Below are positions 26,074 to 35,073 of a stretch of 64,000 nt of DNA, piece by piece; position 1 is the first letter of the stretch, and each line of letters begins with the position of its first letter. A program made the position numbers and the translations under genes. The stretch spans positions 31,463 through 95,462 of the forward strand of contig DXBM01000031.1 of assembly GCA_019116525.1 (NCBI GenBank). Direction: 5' to 3'. The notes beneath the pieces were generated by a model. The model did no database searches and was not told the DNA's origin. It was given only the letters and a program-made list of their open reading frames with translations. Origin of the DNA: Candidatus Olsenella pullistercoris (GTDB lineage Bacteria > Actinomycetota > Coriobacteriia > Coriobacteriales > Atopobiaceae).

Positions 26074-27237
26074 CTACGCCATCACCTTGCGGAAGAGCTC
26101 CACCACGGCGGCGTGGTCGGCGTCGCGCGGGTTGCCCGGGAAGCAGGCGTCGGCGAGCGCGTCGTCAGCGAGCTGGTCGAGGTCCTCCTCGACGAGCCCG
26201 TCGCAGGTCGGCTTGATGTCGACGTCGGCAGAGAGCTGGCGCACCGCGGCGATAGCAGCGTCAGCGGCCTCGTCCGTGCTCATGCCCGAGGTGTCAACGC
26301 CCATGGCACGTGCCACGTCGGCAAGGCGCTCCGCGACGACGGGCTTGTTGTATTCCATGGCAACGGGAAGCAGCATCGCGCAGGCAACGCCGTGCGGGGT
26401 GTCGTAGTGCGCGGAGAGCGTGTGCGCCATGGCGTGGTCGATTCCGAGGCCCACGTTGGAGAAGCCCATGCCAGCGATGTACTGGCCGAGCGCCATGCCC
26501 TCGCGGCCGGAGCCAGGCTCGCCGCTCTTGGCCTCGGCGACGGCGTCGCGCAGGCTGCGCGCGATGACCTCGATGGCCTTGAGGTGGAACATGTCGGAGA
26601 GCTCCCAGGCGCCCTTGGTGGTGTAGCCCTCGATCGCGTGGGTAAGCGCGTCCATGCCGGTGGCGGCGGTGAGGCCGGCGGGCATGGAGGCCATCATGTC
26701 AGGGTCGACGACGGCAACGTCGGGGATGTCGTTGACGTCAACGCAGACGAACTTGCGGACCTTCTCGGGGTCGGTGATCACGTAGTTGATCGTGACCTCG
26801 GCCGCGGTGCCGGCGGTGGTGGGCACGGCGACGGTGAAGACGGCGTGCCTCTTGGTGGGGGCGACGCCCTCGAGGGAGACGACGTCGGCGAACTCGGGGT
26901 TCTCGACGATGATGCCGATGGCCTTGGCGGTGTCCATCGAGGAGCCGCCGCCGATGGTGACGATGCAGTCGGCGCCGGAGGCCTGGTAGGCGGCCACGCC
27001 GTCCTGAACGTTCTTGATGGTGGGGTTGGGCTTGATCTCGGAGTAGAGCTCCCAGGGGATGCCGGCCTCGTCGAGAAGGTCGGTCACCTTGGCGGTGACG
27101 CCGAACTTCACGAGGTCGGGGTCGGAGCAGACGAACGCCTTCTTGTGGCCGCGACGCTCGAGCTCGCCGGGAATCTCCTTGATCGCCCCCGAGCCGTGGT
27201 AGGAGATGTTGTTCAGGACGAAGCGATTGGCTGCCAT
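26074..27237 (-). CDS. Iron-containing alcohol dehydrogenase, lactaldehyde reductase (FucO)-like
   Basis: 387 residues, group III Fe-dependent dehydrogenase. NAD motif TIGGGSSMDTAKAIG near 94, and the Fe ligand region: the D and H of GMDALTHAIEGY, HAMAHTLSAHYDTPHG. Closest in my judgement to FucO, which reduces L-lactaldehyde to 1,2-propanediol, but butanol/ethanol dehydrogenases share these motifs. Start ATG 27237. Monocistronic, with a strong terminator. A FucU homologue lies at 61468, far away. Confidence 0.87.
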   Translation of the reverse strand: MAANRFVLNNISYHGSGAIKEIPGELERRGHKKAFVCSDPDLVKFGVTAKVTDLLDEAGIPWELYSEIKPNPTIKNVQDGVAAYQASGADCIVTIGGGSSMDTAKAIGIIVENPEFADVVSLEGVAPTKRHAVFTVAVPTTAGTAAEVTINYVITDPEKVRKFVCVDVNDIPDVAVVDPDMMASMPAGLTAATGMDALTHAIEGYTTKGAWELSDMFHLKAIEVIARSLRDAVAEAKSGEPGSGREGMALGQYIAGMGFSNVGLGIDHAMAHTLSAHYDTPHGVACAMLLPVAMEYNKPVVAERLADVARAMGVDTSGMSTDEAADAAIAAVRQLSADVDIKPTCDGLVEEDLDQLADDALADACFPGNPRDADHAAVVELFRKVMA

Positions 27238-27359
27238 GCTGGTTCCCTTCTGGGTCTTATGCGTGCCGGATGCCCGGCGGTCCGCTGGGTAGTATTCCCC
27301 GCGCCGAGACCCGCCCCGCCAACTTCTCCGCGAGCGGCGCGCGGCATCGGTGACGAACC

Positions 27360-27458
27360 TGACGGAGGGGACGGGGGGATCTGTCAGGTCTCCGGGACTT
27401 CCGTCAAGGGTTGACAGAGGGGACGGAGACCTGACAGATCCCCCCGTCCCCTCTGTCA
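27360..27458. repeat. GC-rich palindromic repeat family B, copy B1
   Basis: Outer arms of 35 bases (27360-27394 and 27424-27458) pair with a single mismatch. Each arm contains GGGGACGGGGGGATCTGTCA or its complement. It ends two bases before the dapH stop (27461), so it probably terminates the lysine operon. Related to B2 (35015) and B3 (37037). Confidence 0.9.
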
Positions 27459-27460
27459 GG

Positions 27461-28162
27461 TCACAGCGCGCGAAGGGCGTCCACGAGTGCGGTCTTGTCC
27501 GCGGTGCGCTCGTCCTTCATCTTGATGACGCGCGCAGGGCAGCCCGCGACGACAGCGCCGGCAGGAACGTCCTCCACGACGACGGCGCCGGCCGCCACCA
27601 CGGCTCCCTCGCCCACGCGGCAGCCCTCGATCACCACGGCGTTCGCGCCGATCATGACGTCGTCCTCAACGACGACGGGAGTGGCGCTCGCCGGCTCCAC
27701 CACGCCCGCGAGCACGGCGCCGGCGCCCACGTGGCAGCGTGCGCCCACGATCGCGCGACCGCCGAGGACGGCTCCCATGTCGATCATCGTGCCCGCCCCC
27801 ACGACGGCGCCGATGTTGATGACGGCACCCATCATGACCACGGCGTTGTCGCCTATCTCAACCTGGTCGCGAATGATCGCGCCCGGCTCGATGCGCGCGT
27901 TCACGCCCCTGAGGTCGAGCAGCGGCACGGCAGAGTTTCGACGGTCGCACTCGACGTCGGCGTACTCGATCGAGTCTGCGTGGGCGCGCAGCACCGGCTC
28001 GACGTCGGCCCACTCCCCGATGACGACCTTCCCCTCTCGGCCCCCGTAGACATGGGCCGTCCCCCAGTCCACGCGCATGCCGCACCGCTCGCGAACGTAA
28101 AGCTTGACCGGCGTCCTCTTCGGCGCGCTCGCTATGAAGTCGATGATCTCCTGAGCGTCCAC
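27461..28162 (-). CDS. dapH: DapH, tetrahydrodipicolinate N-acetyltransferase
   Basis: 233 residues. Acetyl-CoA-dependent acylation of tetrahydrodipicolinate in the acetylase branch of DAP/lysine synthesis. The C-terminal half is a left-handed beta helix made of hexapeptide repeats ([32 protein letters not shown]...), with the N-terminal DapH domain ([21 protein letters not shown]). Last gene of lysA-dapA-dapB-dapH; the deacetylase and aminotransferase steps are not in the window unless the M20 peptidase at 31688 contributes, for which I see no specific evidence. Confidence 0.93.
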   Translation of the reverse strand: MDAQEIIDFIASAPKRTPVKLYVRERCGMRVDWGTAHVYGGREGKVVIGEWADVEPVLRAHADSIEYADVECDRRNSAVPLLDLRGVNARIEPGAIIRDQVEIGDNAVVMMGAVINIGAVVGAGTMIDMGAVLGGRAIVGARCHVGAGAVLAGVVEPASATPVVVEDDVMIGANAVVIEGCRVGEGAVVAAGAVVVEDVPAGAVVAGCPARVIKMKDERTADKTALVDALRAL

Positions 28163-28187
28163 AGCTTGTTCCCTCCTGTCGCGGGGT

Positions 28188-28907
28188 CTACCCGAACATC
28201 AGCGTATCAAAGTCATAGAGGCCCGCCGGGCGCTCGAGCAGGCGCCGCGCCGCCGTCACGGCGCCAACGACGAAGATCTGGCGGCTCGCGGCGCGATGCG
28301 TGAGGCAGAGCTCCTCGTCGGTGCCAAAGAAGTGCACCTCGTGCGTTCCCGCCACGGTGCCGCCGCGAACGGCGTGCACGCCGATCTCGCCGGGAACGCG
28401 AGCCCCCACGAGACCCTCGCGACTGCTCGCAACGGGCCGCTCCCCCGTCGGGTCAACGGCGGCGAGGAGCGCCTTTGCCGTGCCGCTCGGGGCGTCGACC
28501 TTCTGGTTGTGGTGGGTCTCCACTATCTCGACGTCCCAGTCCGCGAGCGCCTCGGCAACCATCGCCGTGGCGCGACGCAGGACCGCCACCCCGAGGGAGT
28601 AGTTTGACGCCCAGACCACGCGGTTCGTCTCGCCCAGCGCGCGAAGGTCGTCCAGCTGCCCCGCGGAGAGGCCGGTCGTGCCGCAGACCAGCGCCGCTCC
28701 CGTGCGCCGGGCGTAGGCGAGCGTGTGCGACAGGGAGGCGGGCGCCGAGAAGTCAACGGCAACGTCCGCCGCGGGCGCGACGTCGTCCAGCTCGGAGACG
28801 TTGTCAACGTCATAGGAGCCCAGCACCTCAAAGCCCCTGGCGAGAAGCTCCTCGCGCACGAGGCGCCCCATGCGGCCGCTGCCGCCGACGACGATCGCGC
28901 TAGCCAA
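28188..28907 (-). CDS. dapB: DapB, dihydrodipicolinate reductase
   Basis: 239 residues. NAD(P)H reduction of dihydrodipicolinate. N-terminal [10 protein letters not shown] nucleotide motif, CGTTGL, and the catalytic [15 protein letters not shown] stretch are present. The start is a TTG at 28907, overlapping the dapA stop by 8 bases; GAGGGGGG about 10 bases upstream supports it. Confidence 0.95.
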   Translation of the reverse strand: MASAIVVGGSGRMGRLVREELLARGFEVLGSYDVDNVSELDDVAPAADVAVDFSAPASLSHTLAYARRTGAALVCGTTGLSAGQLDDLRALGETNRVVWASNYSLGVAVLRRATAMVAEALADWDVEIVETHHNQKVDAPSGTAKALLAAVDPTGERPVASSREGLVGARVPGEIGVHAVRGGTVAGTHEVHFFGTDEELCLTHRAASRQIFVVGAVTAARRLLERPAGLYDFDTLMFG

Positions 28908-29790
28908 TCAGACCAACCCCCCTCATGGCCGCCAGGAGCTGCTCGCGCCCGGCGTCGGAGATCTGCCAGAGCGGCTGGCGGTAGTGCTCGCCGATCATGC
29001 CCATCTCGGCCAGGGCGCACTTGACCGGGATCGGATTGACCTCGCAGAAGAGCGCGTGGATGAGGTCGAGGTTCTCGAGCTGCGCGCGGCGGGCAGCCTC
29101 GATGTTGCCGGCGAGAAAATCGGCGCACATCTGGTGCACCGTGGCGGGCGCGACGTCGGCCCACACGGAGATGACGCCCTTTGCCCCGAGGCTCATGAGC
29201 GGCACCACGATGTCGTCGTTGCCCGAGAACATGCGGAAGTCGTCAGAGAGGTAGCGGGCTGCCATGGTCGCGTAGCCGATGGAGCCCGAGGCCTCCTTTA
29301 TGCCCCACGCGTTGGGGTGGCTGGCCAGGCGAGCGAGGTTCTTCTCGCTGATGGAGCAGCCCGTGCGGCCGGGGATGTTGTAGAGGATGCACGGCACGTC
29401 GACCTTGTCCATGACCGCGGTGAAGTGCCGGTAGATGCCCTCCTCGTTGGACTTGTTGTAGTACGGCGTGATGAGCAGCAGGCCGTCGACGCCGATGCGC
29501 ACGAGGCCGGCGGCCTTGCGCTCCGACTCGAAGGTGGCATTGGAGCCCGCGCCGCCGATCACCGGGACGCGCCCGGCGACGCGCTCCACCACGCAGCGCG
29601 CGACCTCATAGTCCTCGTCGTCGGTCATCGTGGAGGACTCTCCGGTGGTGCCGAGCACGAGGATGCCGTCGGTGCCGCCCTCCAGCTGGAAGTCAACGAG
29701 GCGCTCGAGCGCGGCGAAGTCCACCGAGCCGTCCTCCGCGAAGGGCGTCACAAGCGCGACGACCGATCCGGTCAGGTTGGTCATGTCCAT
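28900..29790 (-). CDS. dapA: DapA, 4-hydroxy-tetrahydrodipicolinate synthase
   Basis: 296 residues, TIM barrel. Condenses pyruvate with aspartate semialdehyde. Schiff-base lysine K165 (WGIKEASG), Y137 (ILYNIPGRT) and the GTTGES substrate loop at 47-52 are intact. Downstream genes overlap (dapB). The 50-base gap to lysA carries a small palindrome. Confidence 0.96.
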   Translation of the reverse strand: MDMTNLTGSVVALVTPFAEDGSVDFAALERLVDFQLEGGTDGILVLGTTGESSTMTDDEDYEVARCVVERVAGRVPVIGGAGSNATFESERKAAGLVRIGVDGLLLITPYYNKSNEEGIYRHFTAVMDKVDVPCILYNIPGRTGCSISEKNLARLASHPNAWGIKEASGSIGYATMAARYLSDDFRMFSGNDDIVVPLMSLGAKGVISVWADVAPATVHQMCADFLAGNIEAARRAQLENLDLIHALFCEVNPIPVKCALAEMGMIGEHYRQPLWQISDAGREQLLAAMRGVGLIG

Positions 29791-29810
29791 GGTTGCCTCT
29801 CTCCTCTCTA

Positions 29811-29843
29811 TAGGCCAAAGGGGGACAGTCCCCTTTTGACCTA
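29811..29843. repeat. Short palindrome between lysA and dapA, overlapping the lysA stop
   Basis: TAGGCCAAAGGGGGACAGTC and its right arm form a 33-base palindrome (AGGTCAAAAGGGGAC/GTCCCC type). The last three bases are the TAG stop of lysA on the minus strand. It resembles REP-like GGGGACAGTCCCC sequences seen in many genomes. It sits inside the operon, so it could attenuate or protect mRNA. Confidence 0.75.
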
Positions 29844-31088
29844 CACGTCCAGCGTTGCCAGGTAGTCGGCGGGGGTCTCGGCGCGGCGAATGAGTTCGAC
29901 CGTGCCGTCACAGCGCAAAAGCAGCTCAGCGGAGCGCAGCGTGCCGTTGTAGTTGTAGCCCATGGAGTGGCCGTGGGCGCCCGCGTCGTGAATGAAGAGC
30001 AGGTCGCCGACGTGGCACTCGGGCATGAGACGGTCACGGGCGAACTGGTCGCTGTTCTCGCAGAGCCGGCCGACCACGTTGTAGCGGCGCGTGCGCGGCG
30101 CGTCCTCGGAGCCCATCACGGAGACGTGGTGGTACGCGTCGTAGATCGCCGGGCGCATGAGGTTGGCCGCGCAGGCATCGACGCCCAGGTAGTCGCGGTA
30201 GGTGACCTTCTCGTGGATGACGCGGGTGACGAGCGCGCCCGCGGGCGCGAGCATCCAGCGCCCCAGCTCCGAGAAGATCGCGACGTCTCCCATGCCAGAG
30301 GGGACGAGCGCGTCCTCGTACGCCTGACGCACTCCCTCTCCAATGACGGCCAGTTCACAGGGGGTATCGTCCGGACGATATGCCACGCCGATGCCACCCG
30401 AGAGGTCAACGAAGCCCACGTGGACGCCCAGCCGCGCCGAGAGGTCCGCCGCCATCTCAAAGAGCTGGCGCGCGAGCCGCGGGTAGTAGTCGTTCACCTG
30501 CGTGTTGCTGGCGAGAAACGCGTGGATGCCAAACTCCTCCACGCCGAGGGCGGCAAGCTCTCGGAACGCCTGCTCGAGCTGGGCCGGCGTCATGCCGAAC
30601 TTTGAGTCGGCCGGCGAGCCGATGATGCCGTTCTCGCTCTCGAAGGTGCCGCCCGGGTTCACGCGGCAGCACGCCGTGCGCGGCACGCGGCCGCCGAGCG
30701 CGCGCTGGAGGCACGCCACCATGTCGAGGGAGTCCAGGTTGATGATCGCCCCGCGCGCGTCCGCCGCGCGGAAGTCCTCGTCGGGCGTGTCGCTCGAGGA
30801 GAGGATGATGTCGCGACCAGTGACGCCCGCGCGGTCAGCGAGCAGGAGCTCGACGCCCGTGGCACAGTCGCAGCCGCAGCCGCACTCCGCGAGGATCCGC
30901 AGGATGGCGGGGTTGGGCGTGGCCTTGACGGCAAAGTACTCCTTGAAGCCGGGGTTCCACGAGAAGGCGGCGGAGAGCTCCGCCGCGCGACGGCGGATCT
31001 GCGCCTCGTCGTAGAGGTAGAAGGGCGTGGGGTACACGTCCGCTATGGCCTCGAGCTGGTCCTTGGTGACAAACGGCCGCTTAACCAT
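29841..31088 (-). CDS. lysA: LysA, diaminopimelate decarboxylase
   Basis: 415 residues. PLP enzyme, last step of lysine synthesis. PLP lysine K55 in YFAVKATPNP, glycine-rich VDLSGGIGVAY, and the active-site cysteine in VVGRLCENSDQ are present. Start ATG 31088 (GAGAGG upstream); the frame is open further up but that is non-coding leader with the riboswitch. First gene of lysA-dapA-dapB-dapH. Confidence 0.95.
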   Translation of the reverse strand: MVKRPFVTKDQLEAIADVYPTPFYLYDEAQIRRRAAELSAAFSWNPGFKEYFAVKATPNPAILRILAECGCGCDCATGVELLLADRAGVTGRDIILSSSDTPDEDFRAADARGAIINLDSLDMVACLQRALGGRVPRTACCRVNPGGTFESENGIIGSPADSKFGMTPAQLEQAFRELAALGVEEFGIHAFLASNTQVNDYYPRLARQLFEMAADLSARLGVHVGFVDLSGGIGVAYRPDDTPCELAVIGEGVRQAYEDALVPSGMGDVAIFSELGRWMLAPAGALVTRVIHEKVTYRDYLGVDACAANLMRPAIYDAYHHVSVMGSEDAPRTRRYNVVGRLCENSDQFARDRLMPECHVGDLLFIHDAGAHGHSMGYNYNGTLRSAELLLRCDGTVELIRRAETPADYLATLDV

Positions 31089-31183
31089 GGCGCCTCTCGC
31101 TTCTCGCTTCTCGGGCAGGTTCGCGACCCCGAGCGGAGCGTGCGTCCGCGGCAAAGGATAGCGCCCCTGCGAGCTCTTCTCGC

Positions 31184-31317
31184 AGACAGTCCCGCGGGTC
31201 TTTCCCGCGGGCCCACCACCTCGCCGCGCCCGGCTCGGCAGTTCGGCGGGCCTCGCCTCCCCCCAGAATCGACGCCCGCCGGCTCCCCTGGAGATCTTCG
31301 TGTCCGCTCCTCTATCT
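31184..31317 (-). promoter_or_regulatory. Probable lysine riboswitch (L-box) leader of lysA
   Basis: On the minus strand the lysA leader begins AGATAGAGGAGCG (31317 leftward) and closes with GACTGTCTGC; AGATAG (31312-31317) pairs with CTGTCT (31184-31189) as P1. Inside are GGGGAGCC and GGCGAGGCCCGCCGAAC, close to the L-box GGGGAGCGTCGCCGAA signature. Right after P1, CTGCGAGAAGAGCTCGCAG can form an expression-platform hairpin that uses the end of P1. The aptamer is shorter than the usual 170 or so nt, so some peripheral stems would be reduced. Confidence 0.7.
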
Positions 31318-31467
31318 GGGGCAAGCCTAGCACCGGCGCTCGGGCGCCACAAGGCGAATAACGAACCCGAAACATCGAAGGCCCGCCCGCGGCGCGTAGC
31401 CCAGGGCAAGATGAGGCGCATTTGCACCGAGAGCGGGAGCGCGCGGCCGAGCAGGCCCCAATCGCAC

Positions 31468-31620
31468 CGTTCTTCTCGATTGTGGGCAACACCTTTGATG
31501 CACAGCGAGAAGAACGTTCTTATCGCCACGCCTTTATGAGCATTTTGTCCCTCATACGCCGGTTGTGGGCAATACCTTTGATGCAACGCCGCCGCTTGCA
31601 TCAAAGGTGTTGCCCACAAC
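31468..31620. repeat. Palindromic repeat family E, copy E2
   Basis: Left part: CGTTCTTCTCG (31468-31478) pairs with CGAGAAGAACG (31506-31516) around GTGGGCAACACCTTTGATG. Right part: a 25-base hairpin (31562-31586 with 31596-31620, one mismatch) made of the same GTGGGCAA...CCTTTGATGCAA sequence. It lies between the divergent lysA leader and the M20 peptidase gene. Apart from the riboswitch, E2 and about 130 bases of featureless spacer, the 31089-31687 gap is empty. Confidence 0.85.
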
Positions 31621-31687
31621 CACAAGAAACGCCGTCCGTCTCATCCACGTCCTGCGATACCCTAAGACCCAGAGGTCAGGAGGAGCC

Positions 31688-32845
31688 GTGAACGAGAAGA
31701 TCAAGCAGATCGCGCAGGACTATGCCAACTCCTGCCACGATGAGGAGCTGGCGCTCCTGCGCGAGCTCGCGCAGATTCCCGCCCCGTCCGGCCACGAGGA
31801 GCGGCGCGCGGCCTTCATCCGCGACTGGCTGCTCGCCCAGGGCGCGCCGGTCAGCTCGGTGCGCATTGACGAGGCAAAGAACGTAATCCTCAGCCTTCCC
31901 GGCCCCGCCGACGGCGACGACGGCATCACCGTGTTCGCCGCGCACACGGACGTCGTCTTCCCCGACACCGAGACGCTTCCGCTCGCGGAGAGCGCCGAGC
32001 GCCTGCTGTGCCCCGGGGTTGGCGACGACACGGCCAACCTCGTGGGGCTTCTCCTCGCCGCGCGCTACCTCCTGCACGAGCGGGTCGCGCTCGACCGTCG
32101 CGTGCTCGTGGTGGCCAACTCCTGCGAGGAGGGCCTCGGCAACCTGGCCGGCACCCGCGAGCTCTTCTCGCACTACGAGGGGCGCGTGCGCGAGTTCACC
32201 TCGTTCGACCTCTACCTCGGCACGCACGTCACCTCCGCGGTGGGCTCGCACCGCTGGCGCGTCCGCTGTCGCACGCAGGGCGGCCACTCCTGGGAGAACT
32301 TCGGGCGCGACAACGCCATCGAGGAGCTCTGCTCGTTCATCGAGGACCTCTACGCGCTCCCGCTCCCCAAGACCGCCAAGACCACCGTCAACGTGGGGCG
32401 CTTCGTGGGCGGCACCACCGTGAACTCCATAGCCGAGGAGGCGAGCGTGCTCGTGGAGTACCGCTCGAGCTCACAGCGCTGCCTCGAGGAGATGTACGGC
32501 ATGTTCGTGGTGCTCGTCGAGGAGCACCTGCGGCGCGGGACCCGCATTGACGCGAAGCTCATCGGGCGCCGCCCCGCGAGCGGGGACCGGATCCCCGACG
32601 GGCAGGCGGAGCTCGTCTCCCGCACCGACGAGGTTCTGCGGGCCCTTGGGGGCGTCGAGCCCGAGCACCACGAGTCGTCGACTGACGCCAACGTCCCCTT
32701 CTCGCTCGGCATCCCCGCCCACACCGTGGGCACCGTCGTGGGGGACCTGCTCCACACGCGCGAGGAGTGGATCGAGAAGGCGAGCCTCAAGCGGGGCCTC
32801 GCGGTCATCCTCGCCCTCATGCTGGAGCACGCCACCGAGCTCTAG
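31688..32845 (+). CDS. M20-family metallopeptidase/amidohydrolase
   Basis: 385 residues from a GTG start fixed by AGGAGGA directly upstream. Di-zinc M20 signature: H86 and D88 (AAHTDVVF), D113/D114 (GVGDDTAN), E147/E148 (NSCEEGLGN). The dimerisation lid domain lies in the middle (THVTSAVGSHRWRVRCRTQGGHSW). The substrate (peptide or N-acyl amino acid) cannot be decided. It is divergent from the lysine operon, and a link to DAP deacylation is possible but unsupported. Ends in a plus-strand terminator. Confidence 0.88.
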   Translation: MNEKIKQIAQDYANSCHDEELALLRELAQIPAPSGHEERRAAFIRDWLLAQGAPVSSVRIDEAKNVILSLPGPADGDDGITVFAAHTDVVFPDTETLPLAESAERLLCPGVGDDTANLVGLLLAARYLLHERVALDRRVLVVANSCEEGLGNLAGTRELFSHYEGRVREFTSFDLYLGTHVTSAVGSHRWRVRCRTQGGHSWENFGRDNAIEELCSFIEDLYALPLPKTAKTTVNVGRFVGGTTVNSIAEEASVLVEYRSSSQRCLEEMYGMFVVLVEEHLRRGTRIDAKLIGRRPASGDRIPDGQAELVSRTDEVLRALGGVEPEHHESSTDANVPFSLGIPAHTVGTVVGDLLHTREEWIEKASLKRGLAVILALMLEHATEL

Positions 32846-32850
32846 AGAGA

Positions 32851-32912
32851 CCGACCGCGCAAGCCGTGCGGCTCGCCTCCAAAAGGGACGAGGCCACGGC
32901 CTGCGCGGTCGG
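32851..32912 (+). terminator. Terminator of the M20 peptidase gene
   Basis: CCGACCGCGCAAGCCGTG (32851-32868) pairs with CACGGCCTGCGCGGTCGG (32895-32912), one mismatch, then CGTTTCGG. Starts six bases after the stop codon. Confidence 0.75.
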
Positions 32913-32924
32913 CGTTTCGGCGCA

Positions 32925-32949
32925 CAAAAAAGGGAGCCCGCAGGCTCCC
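32925..32949 (-). terminator. Terminator of the small gene at 32973
   Basis: Stem GGGAGCC/GGCTCCC (32932-32949), with TTTTTT following on the minus strand. Confidence 0.9.
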
Positions 32950-32972
32950 GCACGGCTGCTCTGTCGCGCGCC

Positions 32973-33200
32973 CTACGCGGCGCGGACGCACTTCACGAGC
33001 AGGTGCGAGTCTGCGTGGTTCTGCTCGTGAGCGGAGAACCACTGGTCAACGTCGTTGAACAGAATGCTCGGGCTGTCGGCCCAGAAGCGCCGCTCGTGGC
33101 CGTCGAAGAGCGCGCGGTACTCGCCGCTCATGAACCAGCCGTTGTGGCAGGCATCGCGGACCTTGCGCTGACGGGGTCCCATGTTCTTGACCTTGGTCAT
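32973..33200 (-). CDS. Small uncharacterised protein
   Basis: 75 residues, basic N-terminus (MTKVKNMGPRQRKVRDACHN), then aromatic-rich (GWFMSGEYRALFDGHERRFW) and a histidine-rich tail (SAHEQNHADSH). I do not recognise the family and see no membrane segment or signal peptide. It is a real gene by its RBS (GAGGGA 6 bases before ATG 33200), its own terminator and an AT-rich upstream region (TATAAC near 33238 on the minus strand). Divergent from the C39-like gene. Confidence 0.65.
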   Translation of the reverse strand: MTKVKNMGPRQRKVRDACHNGWFMSGEYRALFDGHERRFWADSPSILFNDVDQWFSAHEQNHADSHLLVKCVRAA

Positions 33201-33405
33201 TGTTCTTCCCTCCTTCCAAAACCGTTTGACACGTTCGTTATACCCTTTTTGACCGTTCGTCGATAGGCCCTTGACAATACTATGATTTCTCCTACGCAGA
33301 CGCTCCACAAACGTGTCGAGCTTCTTAACCGAACGTTAGGAAGCGGTTTATGACCCGTTAAGGGCGCGCGACGGACGATGGGGTCCCCGACCAGAGGAGG
33401 ATCCC

Positions 33406-34110
33406 ATGGGCACGCCGAGAATCGCACCAGACCGCTACGTTCGCAGGAGGAGGGCTCGAAGGGCCCCCTTCGCGCTGCTCTGCGCCGTCGCGCTCGTGGG
33501 GCTGCTCGCCCTCGCCGCAGGCGCTCTGCTCTTGGCAGGGCAGGACGCCAACGTCCCGGCATCCGCCGGCGCGGGAACGGGATCGACGGAGGGCCCTTCC
33601 ACCCCGCGCGACGAGTGGGCGCGGGGCAGCGTTCCCTACCTCTACCAGACCGACCCTCAGTGGGCCGACCACCCCTACGCGGGCGGGACGGTGCGCGAGA
33701 ACGGCTGCGGCCCCACCTGCCTCTCGATGGCCTACGTCGCCCTCACCGGGCGCACGGACCTCGACCCGGCCTCCATGGCGGACTTCTCGGAGCGCGAGGG
33801 CCACGTGGCCGACTGCATGACAGCCTGGACGCTCATGAGCGAGGGGGCCGAGCAGCTCGGGCTCTCCTCGGAGGAGCTCTCCCCCGACGCCGACGACGTG
33901 CGCGCGGCACTCGCTGCGGGAAAGGTCGTCATCTGCAGCGTTCGGCCGGGAGACTTCACGACCGTCGGCCACTTCATCGTGCTCGCCGGGCTCACGGACG
34001 ACGGCAGGGTGGAGGTGCGAGACCCCAACAGCGCGGAGCGCAGCGCGCGGGCATGGGACCTCGACCGCGTGCTCGGGCAGTGCGCCAACCTCTGGGCGCT
34101 CTCGGCGTGA
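33406..34110 (+). CDS. Membrane-anchored C39-like cysteine peptidase (PF13529 type)
   Basis: 234 residues. A basic N-terminus and one membrane segment (about 21-45, PFALLCAVALVGLLALAAGALLL) put the rest outside the cell. The extracellular domain has the papain-like triad: C101 in ENGCGPTCLSM, H189 in TVGHFIVLAG, and D206 or N208 in VRDPNSAERS. Such domains are annotated C39-like and often act in the envelope; the substrate is unknown. AGGAGG precedes ATG 33406. Confidence 0.85.
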   Translation: MGTPRIAPDRYVRRRRARRAPFALLCAVALVGLLALAAGALLLAGQDANVPASAGAGTGSTEGPSTPRDEWARGSVPYLYQTDPQWADHPYAGGTVRENGCGPTCLSMAYVALTGRTDLDPASMADFSEREGHVADCMTAWTLMSEGAEQLGLSSEELSPDADDVRAALAAGKVVICSVRPGDFTTVGHFIVLAGLTDDGRVEVRDPNSAERSARAWDLDRVLGQCANLWALSA

Positions 34111-34254
34111 CGGCGCGGCGGCGCGCTTGCCCGAGAAATGCCACCGCCCGCCGAGCGCCCTGTTTCAGCTCGCTTAATGCTTTCGAGCGGCCCCTCCCCT
34201 CCTCTGCTACGTTTGCCCTGACACCAGGACACGTCGTGGGCAGGAGGAACAGTC

Positions 34255-35004
34255 ATGAGAAGAGTCGCAACCAAGGTGCTGGCCGGGGCAGCCGCCCTCG
34301 TCCTCTCGACGGCCCTGCTCGTGGGCTGCGGCGCCCAGGGCGCTGCGACGGACTCCCCGGATGCGCAGGCAGACGCGGCGGCACAGGAGGAGGTCGAGCC
34401 GGAGCCCGAACCGGAGCCCGAGCCCGCGATGAGCAACTGGACGGAGAACGCCTTCTACGAGCGCCCGCTCTCTGAGATCACGAGCGACCTCGAGCTTCTC
34501 GGCTTTGAGATGACAGGCGAGGAGTCCTACTCGGACACTGACGCGCTCGGCGATGTGGTGTATTACTTCCTCAACTACCAGGGCACGCCCGAGGACAACC
34601 CCGTCGAGGGTTCGGACGAGACGGTCGAGATCAGCTTCACCATCGAGAACCCAGAGCTTCTGGAGGGCGAGAGCGAGTACACGACGGAGACCATTGACCC
34701 GCAGACGACGCTCACGGGCTTCAACGTGGGGTTCTTCCTGCCCGAGGCGGACACCTCCGAGTACGGAGCCGTTGCGGCAGGCGTGGCCGAGGCGGTCGGC
34801 CTGCCGGAGCTCACCGAGGACTACGTGGGCGATCCCTTTGGGACGGGCCGCGTGATCGGCAACTTCCTCTACCCGGACTCCTTCAAGGGAACTGAGACCG
34901 AGTCGATGCTCATCGTCTCCCCGTCGATGAACGAGGAGTCGCTTCCCAACCCTGACACGCCGCTCTACGTCAGCTACGGCTCGTACGTCTCCGAGCGGGC
35001 GTAG
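34255..35004 (+). CDS. Putative lipoprotein of unknown function
   Basis: 249 residues. Signal peptide with lipobox LLVGC (Cys near 25), then a low-complexity acidic linker (EEVEPEPEPEPEPAM) and a globular acidic domain with no motif I know. AGGAGG precedes ATG 34255. About 145 bases downstream of the C39-like gene on the same strand, possibly co-expressed; the VanRS-like genes converge on it from the other side. Confidence 0.7.
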   Translation: MRRVATKVLAGAAALVLSTALLVGCGAQGAATDSPDAQADAAAQEEVEPEPEPEPEPAMSNWTENAFYERPLSEITSDLELLGFEMTGEESYSDTDALGDVVYYFLNYQGTPEDNPVEGSDETVEISFTIENPELLEGESEYTTETIDPQTTLTGFNVGFFLPEADTSEYGAVAAGVAEAVGLPELTEDYVGDPFGTGRVIGNFLYPDSFKGTETESMLIVSPSMNEESLPNPDTPLYVSYGSYVSERA

Positions 35005-35014
35005 CCACCTGACA

Positions 35015-35073
35015 TGACAGAGGGGACGGGGGGATCTGTCAGGCCTTGACAGATCCCCCCGTCCCCTCTGTCA
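35015..35073. repeat. Palindromic repeat family B, copy B2
   Basis: Two perfect 27-base arms (35015-35041 and 35047-35073) with a 5-base loop, followed by an extra half copy (CCGTCCCCTCTGTC) to 35092. The final TCA of the right arm is the stop codon of the histidine kinase on the minus strand, and the extra half copy encodes its last residues. It lies between convergent genes and could terminate both. Confidence 0.92.
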
